Shown in pieces: positions 57,214-64,000 of a DNA stretch of 64,000 nt; the stretch's first letter is position 1; each line of letters starts with the position of its first letter. The notes beneath the pieces are model-generated. The model was not told the DNA's origin. It made no database searches and was given only the letters and a program-made list of their open reading frames with translations. A program made the translations under genes and the position numbers. The DNA is taken from positions 2,480,001-2,544,000 of the forward strand of contig NC_016620.1 of assembly GCF_000210915.2 (NCBI RefSeq), given 5' to 3'. This stretch comes from Halobacteriovorax marinus SJ. GTDB lineage: Bacteria; Bdellovibrionota; Bacteriovoracia; Bacteriovoracales; Bacteriovoracaceae.

Positions 57214-58238
57214 TCAAGCTCAAACTTACTAGGTTGATTCATTAATTTTTTAAGAACATCTCCAGGTACAGCATTTTCATAAAGAACTTTATAAACACCT
57301 TGAAAAATATTTGCTCTAATCGCATATTTCTCACATAGTAGATGAACGGCTTTTGCCGTCTTATAGCCTTCTACAACAGTTCTTTGCGAGTTTATAATCT
57401 CCTCAGCACTTCTACCTTTTGCAATTTCAAGCCCGAATGTCTTATTCCTAGATAACTCTCCGGTAGTTGTTAAGATAAGATCACCCATTCCACTGAGTCC
57501 ATAGAAAGTCTCTGGTCTAGCATTGAACACCTTTCCAAAGCGTAGCATCTCAGCAATACCTCGAGTAATCATGGCCGCACGAGTGTTGTGATTATAGCCA
57601 AGACCCTCAATAATACCACCAGCGATGGCCAATATATTCTTAAGTGCACCACCTAAGAGTACACCCTTTACATCATAGCTAGGTAGTACTTTAAAATATG
57701 TTGTATCTAGCATCTTAGAAATGCTTTCAAGATTATGTTTAGACCTTCCGGCAGCAGTAACAAGCGTAACTTGCTCTTGAAGTATTTCTTTAGCAAAGCT
57801 TGGACCTGAGAGAAAGATAAACTGCTCTTTATACTCATTCCATAAATCAAAGAAGAGATCATCGGCCATCTCTAAGGTTTGCGGGTCAATTCCCTTAGAC
57901 AGAGAAACGAGAGGAATCTCTTGTTCAAAATACTTTGTAAAACGCTCGTAATTCTCTTTGAAGAAATCATTTATTCCAGCAGTAGGTAGTCCAGAAACGA
58001 TAATCTCAACCTTCCCCTTTGCCTTCTCATCAACTTCTTCCCAAGTAAGAGCGGGAACAATATTATCAGCGAGATTAATCCCCGGAAGATAGACTTCATT
58101 TGAGCCCTTTAATAGACTCTCATATACATCCACTGATCTAACCTTAAGAATTACATTTTTGAAATTATTGGCCAATACCGAGGCTATTGATGTTCCAAAC
58201 GCCCCTGCCCCAACAACTAGTGCATAATCATACTTCAT
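57210..58238 (-). CDS. gpsA: Glycerol-3-phosphate dehydrogenase [NAD(P)+]
   Basis: Makes sn-glycerol-3-phosphate for phospholipids. The 342-residue protein starts with the dinucleotide fold VVGAGAFGTSIASVLANN, has SLSKGIDPQTLEMADD, FLSGPSFAKEIL, the catalytic lysine in LGGALKNILAIAGGI, and NTRAAMITRGIAEM. AGGAG precedes the ATG. It is preceded by a small DUF493 gene 33 bases upstream. Confidence 0.95.
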   Translation of the reverse strand: MKYDYALVVGAGAFGTSIASVLANNFKNVILKVRSVDVYESLLKGSNEVYLPGINLADNIVPALTWEEVDEKAKGKVEIIVSGLPTAGINDFFKENYERFTKYFEQEIPLVSLSKGIDPQTLEMADDLFFDLWNEYKEQFIFLSGPSFAKEILQEQVTLVTAAGRSKHNLESISKMLDTTYFKVLPSYDVKGVLLGGALKNILAIAGGIIEGLGYNHNTRAAMITRGIAEMLRFGKVFNARPETFYGLSGMGDLILTTTGELSRNKTFGLEIAKGRSAEEIINSQRTVVEGYKTAKAVHLLCEKYAIRANIFQGVYKVLYENAVPGDVLKKLMNQPSKFELD

Positions 58239-58271
58239 TACATCTCCTATAATGGAATTAGTAATAGTGTA

Positions 58272-58532
58272 CTACAGAGAGAGGATTCCTGGAATTGTTG
58301 AAACTTTTTGATACATCTGAATAACTTCATCAGAAGAGTTACAAACACTGGTAAAGCTAACAGAAGTATACTTGCCATTTTTAGATGGTTTTTCAGATAA
58401 TTTATTACCCTCAACCATCCCCTCTAAAGTCTTTAATTCTGTACTTGGAACAATGAATTTAAATAAATATGGCGCAGGCCAAGTATATTGGTCATCTAAT
58501 AATGCTTTAAATTTTTCTAATTCTGATATCAT
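58272..58532 (-). CDS. DUF493/YbeD-family small protein
   Basis: An 86-residue protein of the DUF493 (YbeD) ferredoxin-like-fold family: a conserved core YLFKFIVPS near residue 22 and the closing QKVSTIPGILSL. YbeD resembles the ACT/regulatory fold, and its function is unknown. AAGG precedes the ATG. It may be co-transcribed with gpsA. Confidence 0.75.
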   Translation of the reverse strand: MISELEKFKALLDDQYTWPAPYLFKFIVPSTELKTLEGMVEGNKLSEKPSKNGKYTSVSFTSVCNSSDEVIQMYQKVSTIPGILSL

Positions 58533-58656
58533 TTCTGCCTTATAGTCTGAATTTATATAGCATAATTAAAACAACCGCCCCTTTCAGTCAAGTACGAGCA
58601 AAAAACTATAGTAAAATCAATATCTTCCGATAAGTACCTTATAAAAAGGATTTATT

Positions 58657-59742
58657 TTGAGACTGATTTTATTATTTGCGCTGCTATTTAACTTCTCCAA
58701 TATTCTCGGTGATGAGTATTGGCATTATAGAGAATACCTCGACAACTTCCCTATTCAAAAAACTAAGATTGCCAACTTAAAAAAACTGGTAGAAGAAGAT
58801 GCAAAAAAGTTAAACCAAAAACAAAACAAAACTGCGCAAATCGTATTTATCTATCCAGGCAAACAGATCTCTGATTATTGGAGAAGAAATATTACTGCAC
58901 TTGAAAAAAGACTTACCGACTCTGGAGTGAAGTTTAATATAAAACTTATTCCTGTTGAGACAGGTTCAAGTGTAAATGAAGAGACCAAAGATATTATAAG
59001 AGCAATTAAGAATAGGCCGGACTATTTAATCTTTACTCTAAATGTGAAAGATCATGCAAAATTAATAAATCAAATTCTATCATTCTCAAAGATTAAATTA
59101 ATCTTACTCAATATAACGACACCGCTTAAAACACTTGGGAAGAATCAGCCGTTCTTCTATGTAGGCTTTGATCATGAGGAAGGTTCTAAGAAAATTATAG
59201 AGACAATTAAAGAGCGTTACCCAGATGGAGGAGATTATATGGTGCTTTACCACTCAGAGGGCTATGTCAGTCAGATGAGAGGAGACTATATGATCAAGGA
59301 ACTTAGAGAAAGCAAAAAGTGGAATTTAAAAGCTAGATACTATACTAATGGTCAGGGTAAACGTGCAGAAATCGCAATTAATGACTTCTTTAAAAAGAAT
59401 AAGAAAGTTGATCTCATTATTTCCTGCTCAACAGATATAAGTTTAGCCGCAGCTAAATATAAAAATAAGAAAGATTTTATATTAAATGGATGGGGAGGCA
59501 GAAGCTCTGAGATTGATAATATACAGAGTAAGAAAAGTGGTATTGATTTTACTGTCATGAGAATTAATGATGATAGTGCCATTGCTGTAGCAGAAGCTAT
59601 AAAGCTTGATCTTCAAAATAAGTCCAATATGGTTCCTATGATTTTTTCAGGAGAGATGGTAATTATCGATAAAAATACCTCTAAAGAAAAACTCCGCTCT
59701 TTAGAGAAAAGGGCCTTTAGGTATTCTAATGAAGAAATCTAA
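58657..59742 (+). CDS. luxP: LuxP-type autoinducer-2 binding protein
   Basis: A periplasmic binding protein of 361 residues with signal MRLILLFALLFNFSNILG. It is clearly LuxP-like across its length: YPGKQISDYW, LNITTP, QPFFYVGFDHEEGS, LYHSEGYVSQMRGDYM, CSTDIS, NGWGGRSSE and VMRINDDSAIAVAEAIK. All residues I know to contact borated AI-2 in Vibrio LuxP are conserved in place: Gln70, Ser72, Trp75, Asn152, Arg208, Ser258-Thr259-Asp260, Trp279 and Arg302 (LuxP 77, 79, 82, 159, 215, 265-267, 289, 310). The start is TTG with AAGGA six bases upstream. It overlaps the kinase gene by 14 bases, as luxP precedes luxQ. Confidence 0.93.
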   Translation: MRLILLFALLFNFSNILGDEYWHYREYLDNFPIQKTKIANLKKLVEEDAKKLNQKQNKTAQIVFIYPGKQISDYWRRNITALEKRLTDSGVKFNIKLIPVETGSSVNEETKDIIRAIKNRPDYLIFTLNVKDHAKLINQILSFSKIKLILLNITTPLKTLGKNQPFFYVGFDHEEGSKKIIETIKERYPDGGDYMVLYHSEGYVSQMRGDYMIKELRESKKWNLKARYYTNGQGKRAEIAINDFFKKNKKVDLIISCSTDISLAAAKYKNKKDFILNGWGGRSSEIDNIQSKKSGIDFTVMRINDDSAIAVAEAIKLDLQNKSNMVPMIFSGEMVIIDKNTSKEKLRSLEKRAFRYSNEEI

Positions 59743-61831
59743 AGATATTAAAATTTCTTATCTCTTAGGAATTATCATTATTGTCATAGTAACCCTAGTG
59801 ACGATTCCTCTTTTCTATAATCAATTCAACTCCTCTATGCTCCTACTTAAAGATAAAACGATTGATGACTTTAAGGATGAAGAGAAGTTAACGGAAGTAT
59901 TTATAACATCTCAACTAGAGGCCAAGAGAGTTCAGTTGCGAGAAGCTGCGAATAATTTTGAATTAAGAAAATTATTAGAGTCAAAGGGAAGTAGTGCCTT
60001 AACGAACGTTCTTAAGAAGGTAGTCACATCCCCTATTGACGCGGACTTTATTTTTCTATCATATGATGGGAGTGAGCAAATTACAGATGTTAGTCTCAAT
60101 ATTTTAAATACGAAGCAAATCATAAATGATTACTTAGAAAATCATTCCATTGAAAGAGACTTTGAACTCTATACGACAAAGACCTCTAACCTTATCGCAT
60201 TTCTAAAAGAAGACATCATATCAAGAAAGACAGGTCGTATTCTTGCAACTATGCATACAGGATATATTCTAAATAATAGAGCAAGTTTCTTTAACAACTT
60301 ATCTCTTAAAGTTTTAAAGACTAATTTCTACTTTATTATTAATGACAATGTTTATTCTAGTTCAGGAGTCATGAGCGTTGATGACGCAAAGGCCATTACT
60401 TCTGCTAAAGTAGGAAGCTTAATTCAATCAAATAAGAAATTATTCTATATAACAAAAGTAAAACTTGATGATATTTACAGTATCAAGGTCGCTTTTGAAA
60501 CAAGCTCCAACTACGTTAAAAATCTTAAAAGTTCTTATATATACAACTTTCTGATTACAGTTCTAACCTCCATCTTACTTTGTATTATAGCTATCTATAT
60601 CGCGAATAGATTGATCACTCCTCCATTAGAACATATCGTGAATACTATTAGTTTACTAATGATTCGAAACTTAAGGTCGACACCAAGAAGAAGTTTTATT
60701 AGAGAGTTTAATTTAATAGAAGATAACTTCATCTCCGTCTTTGATAAGTTTCAGCAAAAGAAGTCTCAACTTGCAAGTTTTGTGAGTTCTTCACCAATTT
60801 CAATTTTGATTTTAGATTACAAAGGTAAGATTATTCAAACTAATGATGCGAGTATAAACCTATTTGAGATCAGTGATAAGAATGGAAATATTTTAAAAGA
60901 TAGCGCTCTAAAAAATTGCGATGACTTCAAAGAGATGCTCTCAACAATAAAAGATCGTAAGAAAATTTTTGAAGATGAATTCAACTTTAAGTCAGGTGAA
61001 AAGTGGAAGAATACTCTTTGGACAATTCACCAAGACAATAAAGAGAATTATATATTCATTCAATGTGTAGACAATACTGAAAAGCTTGAAACTCAATCTA
61101 TCATTGAGGCCCAAAGATCAAAGTCAGTTCACAATCAAAAACTTGCTGCCATTGGGGAGATTGCAAGTAGTGTCGCTCATGAAATTAATAATCCAATGGG
61201 AATCGTATCACTCTCTCTAACAATGCTTGAAAACGAGCTTGAACAACTAGAGATCAACAGTGAAAAGAAAAAAGAGAATATAAGAAAGTCTATTTCCAAT
61301 ATTGAAAACTCTGTTGAGAGAACATCGCAGATCATCTCAAACTTACTGGATTTCTCTAGAGAAGGAAGTAAAGACCGCTTAGAGTCTAAAAACCTAGACC
61401 TCGTTTTAAATAAAACCCTTCTCTTTATTGAAGAGAAATTAAAAAAGAATAAGATTACTCTCAATACGCAGGGACTAGATAAAGATATAAATATTTACAT
61501 AAAGGAAACACAATTCTCTCAAATACTTGTCAATCTCTTCAATAACTCAATTGATTCCCTAATTGGACAGGAGCGCAGAGAGATTGACCTCTCAACAAGA
61601 GTTGAAGACACAACTTGCTACCTTCACTTTAAAGACACCGGAAGAGGAATACCAAAAGAGCTGGAAGAGAAAATCTTCTCGCCATTTTTTACCACAAAAT
61701 CAGTTGGTAGTGGAACAGGCCTTGGACTTAGTATTTCCAAAAACTTATTACTTGAAATGTCTGGTGATATAAAACTTGAGAGAGAAGATTCAGGAGCTCA
61801 CTTTATTGTGAGCATCCCTATAAAAAATTAA
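59729..61831 (+). CDS. LuxQ-like sensor histidine kinase lacking a receiver domain
   Basis: A 700-residue membrane kinase, probable partner of LuxP. Order: first helix (11-30), a periplasmic sensor domain (about 31-268) in the place of the LuxQ sensor, second helix (272-292), a linker, PAS (about 350-450, [19 protein letters not shown]), HisKA with His484 ([14 protein letters not shown]), and HATPase with [16 protein letters not shown] and [13 protein letters not shown], ending at residue 700. Vibrio LuxQ is longer because a receiver follows; here it is absent, so phosphate must go to a separate regulator, not seen in this window. It shares 14 bases with luxP, showing coupling. Confidence 0.87.
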   Translation: MKKSKDIKISYLLGIIIIVIVTLVTIPLFYNQFNSSMLLLKDKTIDDFKDEEKLTEVFITSQLEAKRVQLREAANNFELRKLLESKGSSALTNVLKKVVTSPIDADFIFLSYDGSEQITDVSLNILNTKQIINDYLENHSIERDFELYTTKTSNLIAFLKEDIISRKTGRILATMHTGYILNNRASFFNNLSLKVLKTNFYFIINDNVYSSSGVMSVDDAKAITSAKVGSLIQSNKKLFYITKVKLDDIYSIKVAFETSSNYVKNLKSSYIYNFLITVLTSILLCIIAIYIANRLITPPLEHIVNTISLLMIRNLRSTPRRSFIREFNLIEDNFISVFDKFQQKKSQLASFVSSSPISILILDYKGKIIQTNDASINLFEISDKNGNILKDSALKNCDDFKEMLSTIKDRKKIFEDEFNFKSGEKWKNTLWTIHQDNKENYIFIQCVDNTEKLETQSIIEAQRSKSVHNQKLAAIGEIASSVAHEINNPMGIVSLSLTMLENELEQLEINSEKKKENIRKSISNIENSVERTSQIISNLLDFSREGSKDRLESKNLDLVLNKTLLFIEEKLKKNKITLNTQGLDKDINIYIKETQFSQILVNLFNNSIDSLIGQERREIDLSTRVEDTTCYLHFKDTGRGIPKELEEKIFSPFFTTKSVGSGTGLGLSISKNLLLEMSGDIKLEREDSGAHFIVSIPIKN

Positions 61832-62392
61832 TTAGAACTTGACGAGATTACCATCGAGATCATGTATCTCAGGAGTTTTCCCGTGAGCATATCTCAAGAT
61901 GTCTATCACTTCTCTAGCAGAACCAATTCCAGACATAGATGTGATATAGTCCGCTTTCTCTCTCACCTCTAAAGATGCACCAGGAACAGTTGCTGAAAAA
62001 CCACTGGCCATCATTAGTGGAATATCAAAGAACTCATCTCCCATGTAGAGAATTTCTTCTCTTTCATATCCCTGTGCAAGAAGCTCTTTAAAAGACTCTC
62101 TCTTATCCTCATTACCGTAGTAAACAAAATCAAGTTTTAAGTTCTCTTTAAATCTTTTAAGTACACTTAGAGAGTCTCCACCAGTGATAACTCCAACTTT
62201 AAAACCAAAGCTCTTTAGCATCTTAAGTCCATAACCATCACGTGTATCGGTGAATCGATTCCACGCCATTTCATCCCCACTGTACCAAACTTTTCCATCA
62301 GTTAAGATTCCATCAACATCAAATGCAACGACTTTGATTTTGAGAAGTTTTTCTTCAAATTTCTTAGCAACTTCTTTTAGATTAATTTCCAT
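61832..62392 (-). CDS. kdsC: 3-deoxy-D-manno-octulosonate 8-phosphate phosphatase
   Basis: Small C0-type HAD phosphatase of Kdo (lipopolysaccharide core) synthesis, 186 residues. Motif I is VVAFDVDGILTDG, followed by RDGYGLKMLKSFGFKVGVITGG (motif II threonine) and MGDEFFDIPLMMASGFSATV. I use the ATG at 62392 with AAGGA at good spacing; a TTG at 62395 is possible. It overlaps the end of kdsA, forming a pyrG-kdsA-kdsC unit. Confidence 0.92.
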   Translation of the reverse strand: MEINLKEVAKKFEEKLLKIKVVAFDVDGILTDGKVWYSGDEMAWNRFTDTRDGYGLKMLKSFGFKVGVITGGDSLSVLKRFKENLKLDFVYYGNEDKRESFKELLAQGYEREEILYMGDEFFDIPLMMASGFSATVPGASLEVREKADYITSMSGIGSAREVIDILRYAHGKTPEIHDLDGNLVKF

Positions 62393-63191
62393 CAACTACA
62401 TCCTTAATTTGTATTAGCTTCCTTACAATGCTCTGAACTTTATCAATAGGTAGAGCCGTTGCCGAGTCAGAGAGTGCTTTTTCAGGGTTTGGATGACACT
62501 CCATAAAAATCCCGTCAGCTCCAGCAGCAACTGCTGCTTTGGCCAATGTAAATATCTGCTCTCTCTTCCCACCTGTCTGAGTACCTAAACCACCAGGTCT
62601 TTGTACGCAATGAGTAGCATCATGAATAGTCCTTACACCAAAGCTTTTCATAATCTGAAAGCTTGCCATATCTACGACAAGATTATTATATCCAAAGCTT
62701 GTCCCTCTCTCAGTAAGAAGAATCTTATCTTTTGAGAGGAAGTTGAGCGCTTTATCTACAATATTCTTTGTCTCTTCCGGGCTTAGGAATTGCCCCTTCT
62801 TCACTTTTAATTGTCCATTATATTTTGCACAAGCTTCTGCACCGGCCAAGATCATATCTGTCTGTCGACAAAGAAATGCTGGAACTTGTAATGTTTGAAC
62901 GACGCTTGCAATTTTCTCAGCTTGTTCAGGATGATGAAAGTCCGTAATTGTTGGAAGAGAATAAGTCTTCGCAACTTTCTCTAAAATCTTTAGACCGTCA
63001 TCGATCCCTGGTCCTCTATAAGAATCAATAGATGATCTATTGGCCTTATCGAAACTTCCTTTAAAGTGTAACTGAATTCTCCCCTCAAACTCTTTGAGGT
63101 CTTCAACTAACTTACCTGCAATATCCATTGCTAAAGTTTCACTTTCTAGAACACAAGGTCCAATAAAGAAGTCCATTTTTTTATTTTCCAT
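62382..63191 (-). CDS. kdsA: 3-deoxy-D-manno-octulosonate 8-phosphate synthase
   Basis: Condenses arabinose-5-phosphate and PEP in Kdo synthesis. About 269 residues (usual 270-285). It shows FFIGPCVLESETLAMDIA, HFKGSFDKANRSSIDSYRGPG, QVPAFLCRQTDMILA, KKGQFLSPEETKNI, LTERGTSFGYNNLVVDM, THCVQRPGGLG and FMECHPNPEKALSD. The frame is open further upstream inside pyrG, but the ATG at 63191 (or 63176) gives the normal N-terminus. The first eleven bases overlap the pyrG stop, a coupled arrangement. Confidence 0.93.
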   Translation of the reverse strand: MENKKMDFFIGPCVLESETLAMDIAGKLVEDLKEFEGRIQLHFKGSFDKANRSSIDSYRGPGIDDGLKILEKVAKTYSLPTITDFHHPEQAEKIASVVQTLQVPAFLCRQTDMILAGAEACAKYNGQLKVKKGQFLSPEETKNIVDKALNFLSKDKILLTERGTSFGYNNLVVDMASFQIMKSFGVRTIHDATHCVQRPGGLGTQTGGKREQIFTLAKAAVAAGADGIFMECHPNPEKALSDSATALPIDKVQSIVRKLIQIKDVVDGN

Positions 63192-64000
63192 ACTGATCTG
63201 CCTTTTCAATAAATGCTTTAAATAGTGGGTGCGCCGAATAAGGTCGCGATTTAAACTCAGGATGATACTGACAAGCAATGAAGTGAGGATGCTCACTCAG
63301 CTCCACAACTTCTACCAAGTCCAATTCCTTATTAATACCAGAGATAACCATTCCTGCTTCGCTAATTTTAGAAGCATAAATATTATTCACTTCTAGCCTA
63401 TGTCTATGTCTTTCACTAATAATTGAGGCGCCATATACCTTCTTAGCATATGATCCATCGAGAAGTTCACAGTCATAGGCACCAAGTCTCATTGACCCGC
63501 CCTTTGATCCCTCTTGGCTCTGACCTTCCATGAAATGGACGACTAAGTCGCCTCCACTTCCAAATTCTTCACTCGTAGCAGTTTCAAGTCCAACAATATT
63601 TCGAGCGTATTCAATCATTGCTAACTGCATTCCTAAACAGATACCAAAGAAAGGAAGCTTATTCTCTCTCGCATACTTTATCGCGGCAATTTTCCCCTCT
63701 GTTCCTCTTTGACCAAAGCCACCAGGAACGAGAATACCTTGCACATTAGAGAGAACTTCATCATTGCCTTTTTCTAACTCCTCAGCATCAATATAAACAG
63801 GTTCAAGCTCTAGCTGACATGAATTTGCTGCATGGTTGAGGGCCTCATCAAGAGATTTATATGATTCAACTAACTCCGTATACTTTCCAACGATTCCAAT
63901 TTTTACTTTTCTCAGAGGGTTCTTAAAGTTAAACACAACTTTTTCCAAATCATCTATCTTCGGAGCTGCTGCCCAAATTCCAAGTAAGTTCGCAATTCTC
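63181..64000 (-). CDS. pyrG: CTP synthase, C-terminal part (runs off the window)
   Basis: Makes CTP from UTP with glutamine as nitrogen donor. The window holds about 273 codons: the end of the amidoligase domain (LGIWAAAPKIDD) and the glutaminase domain with VPGGFGQRGTEGKIAAI, FGICLGMQLAMIEYARN (nucleophile cysteine) and ACQYHPEFKSRP (histidine, glutamate). The codon at 63948 that can look like a start is a TTG inside the gene; the reading frame continues without a stop to the window edge. Confidence 0.95.
   Translation of the reverse strand, partial: RIANLLGIWAAAPKIDDLEKVVFNFKNPLRKVKIGIVGKYTELVESYKSLDEALNHAANSCQLELEPVYIDAEELEKGNDEVLSNVQGILVPGGFGQRGTEGKIAAIKYARENKLPFFGICLGMQLAMIEYARNIVGLETATSEEFGSGGDLVVHFMEGQSQEGSKGGSMRLGAYDCELLDGSYAKKVYGASIISERHRHRLEVNNIYASKISEAGMVISGINKELDLVEVVELSEHPHFIACQYHPEFKSRPYSAHPLFKAFIEKADQYGK

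Noticed and set aside
58657-59742. Generic ribose/galactose-binding protein
   Set aside because: Motifs such as YPGKQISDYW, NITTP, MRGD, CSTD, NGWGG and VMRINDD are specific to LuxP, and a LuxQ-like kinase follows.
63948-63948. Start codon of CTP synthase at this position
   Set aside because: The codon is TTG within an unbroken frame that continues to the window edge with CTP-synthase-like sequence, so the gene starts outside the window.

Overview
The window is AT-rich, densely packed bacterial DNA. Signal peptides, lipoproteins, an outer-membrane barrel and Kdo (LPS) synthesis genes show a Gram-negative cell. The gene mix (RimK, paired SET-domain proteins, Bax-inhibitor-1 and DUF3943 proteins, many exported proteins of unknown function, PAS hybrid kinases, a FlgT-like flagellar lipoprotein, and a LuxP protein closest in my memory to Vibrio LuxP) fits a marine, Bdellovibrio-like predator of the Halobacteriovorax/Bacteriovorax type. 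That placement is an inference from gene content; there is no 16S gene in the window. There is no insertion sequence, CRISPR array, integrase or prophage.

Layout. 0-4.5 kb: RimK, tandem SET-domain genes, BI-1, YebC, GNAT and a small basic protein. 4.5-12 kb: a stress block holding flavohaemoglobin hmp divergent from nsrR with palindromic NsrR-like operators between them, a DUF3703-DoxX fusion, katG, and an arsenic operon (merR-type regulator, arsC, acr3, arsH) behind a MerR-type promoter. 12-21 kb: tRNA-Gly, an exported kinase-fold protein, an exported repeat protein, a VOC protein, a hybrid kinase, a cupin gene bracketed by tRNA-Phe and a partial copy of its 3' end, an alpha/beta hydrolase, and a hybrid kinase gene broken by a frameshift in a short GA repeat. 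21-31 kb: queG and a pyruvate kinase carrying a C-terminal ferredoxin, a giant coiled-coil protein, a DsbA-like lipoprotein, a heterodimeric ABC exporter, tRNA-Val and a c-type cytochrome. 31-46 kb: an outer-membrane protein, ilvE, a Na+/H+ antiporter, ferredoxin, phosphohexomutase, queC, and a dnaE operon that also carries two envelope genes, pyrD and a TPR gene. 46-58 kb: a HAD-fold protein with sliding-clamp-binding motifs at both ends, a DUF3943 protein, guaBA, FecR/TPR envelope proteins, a BtuF-like protein, a DsbD/ScsB-type reductase, gpsA and a DUF493 gene. 58-62 kb: a LuxP/LuxQ-like pair predicted to sense autoinducer-2. 62-64 kb: pyrG (partial), kdsA and kdsC.

The best candidates for something new are the LuxP protein, with every AI-2-contact residue I remember conserved, coupled to a receiver-less LuxQ-like kinase; the pyruvate kinase-ferredoxin fusion; the arsenic operon under a MerR-type rather than ArsR-type regulator, with a start codon that may be leaderless; the HAD protein with two clamp-binding peptides; and the exported kinase-fold protein. 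Protein family names come from recognising motifs in the translated sequence; no database search was possible.
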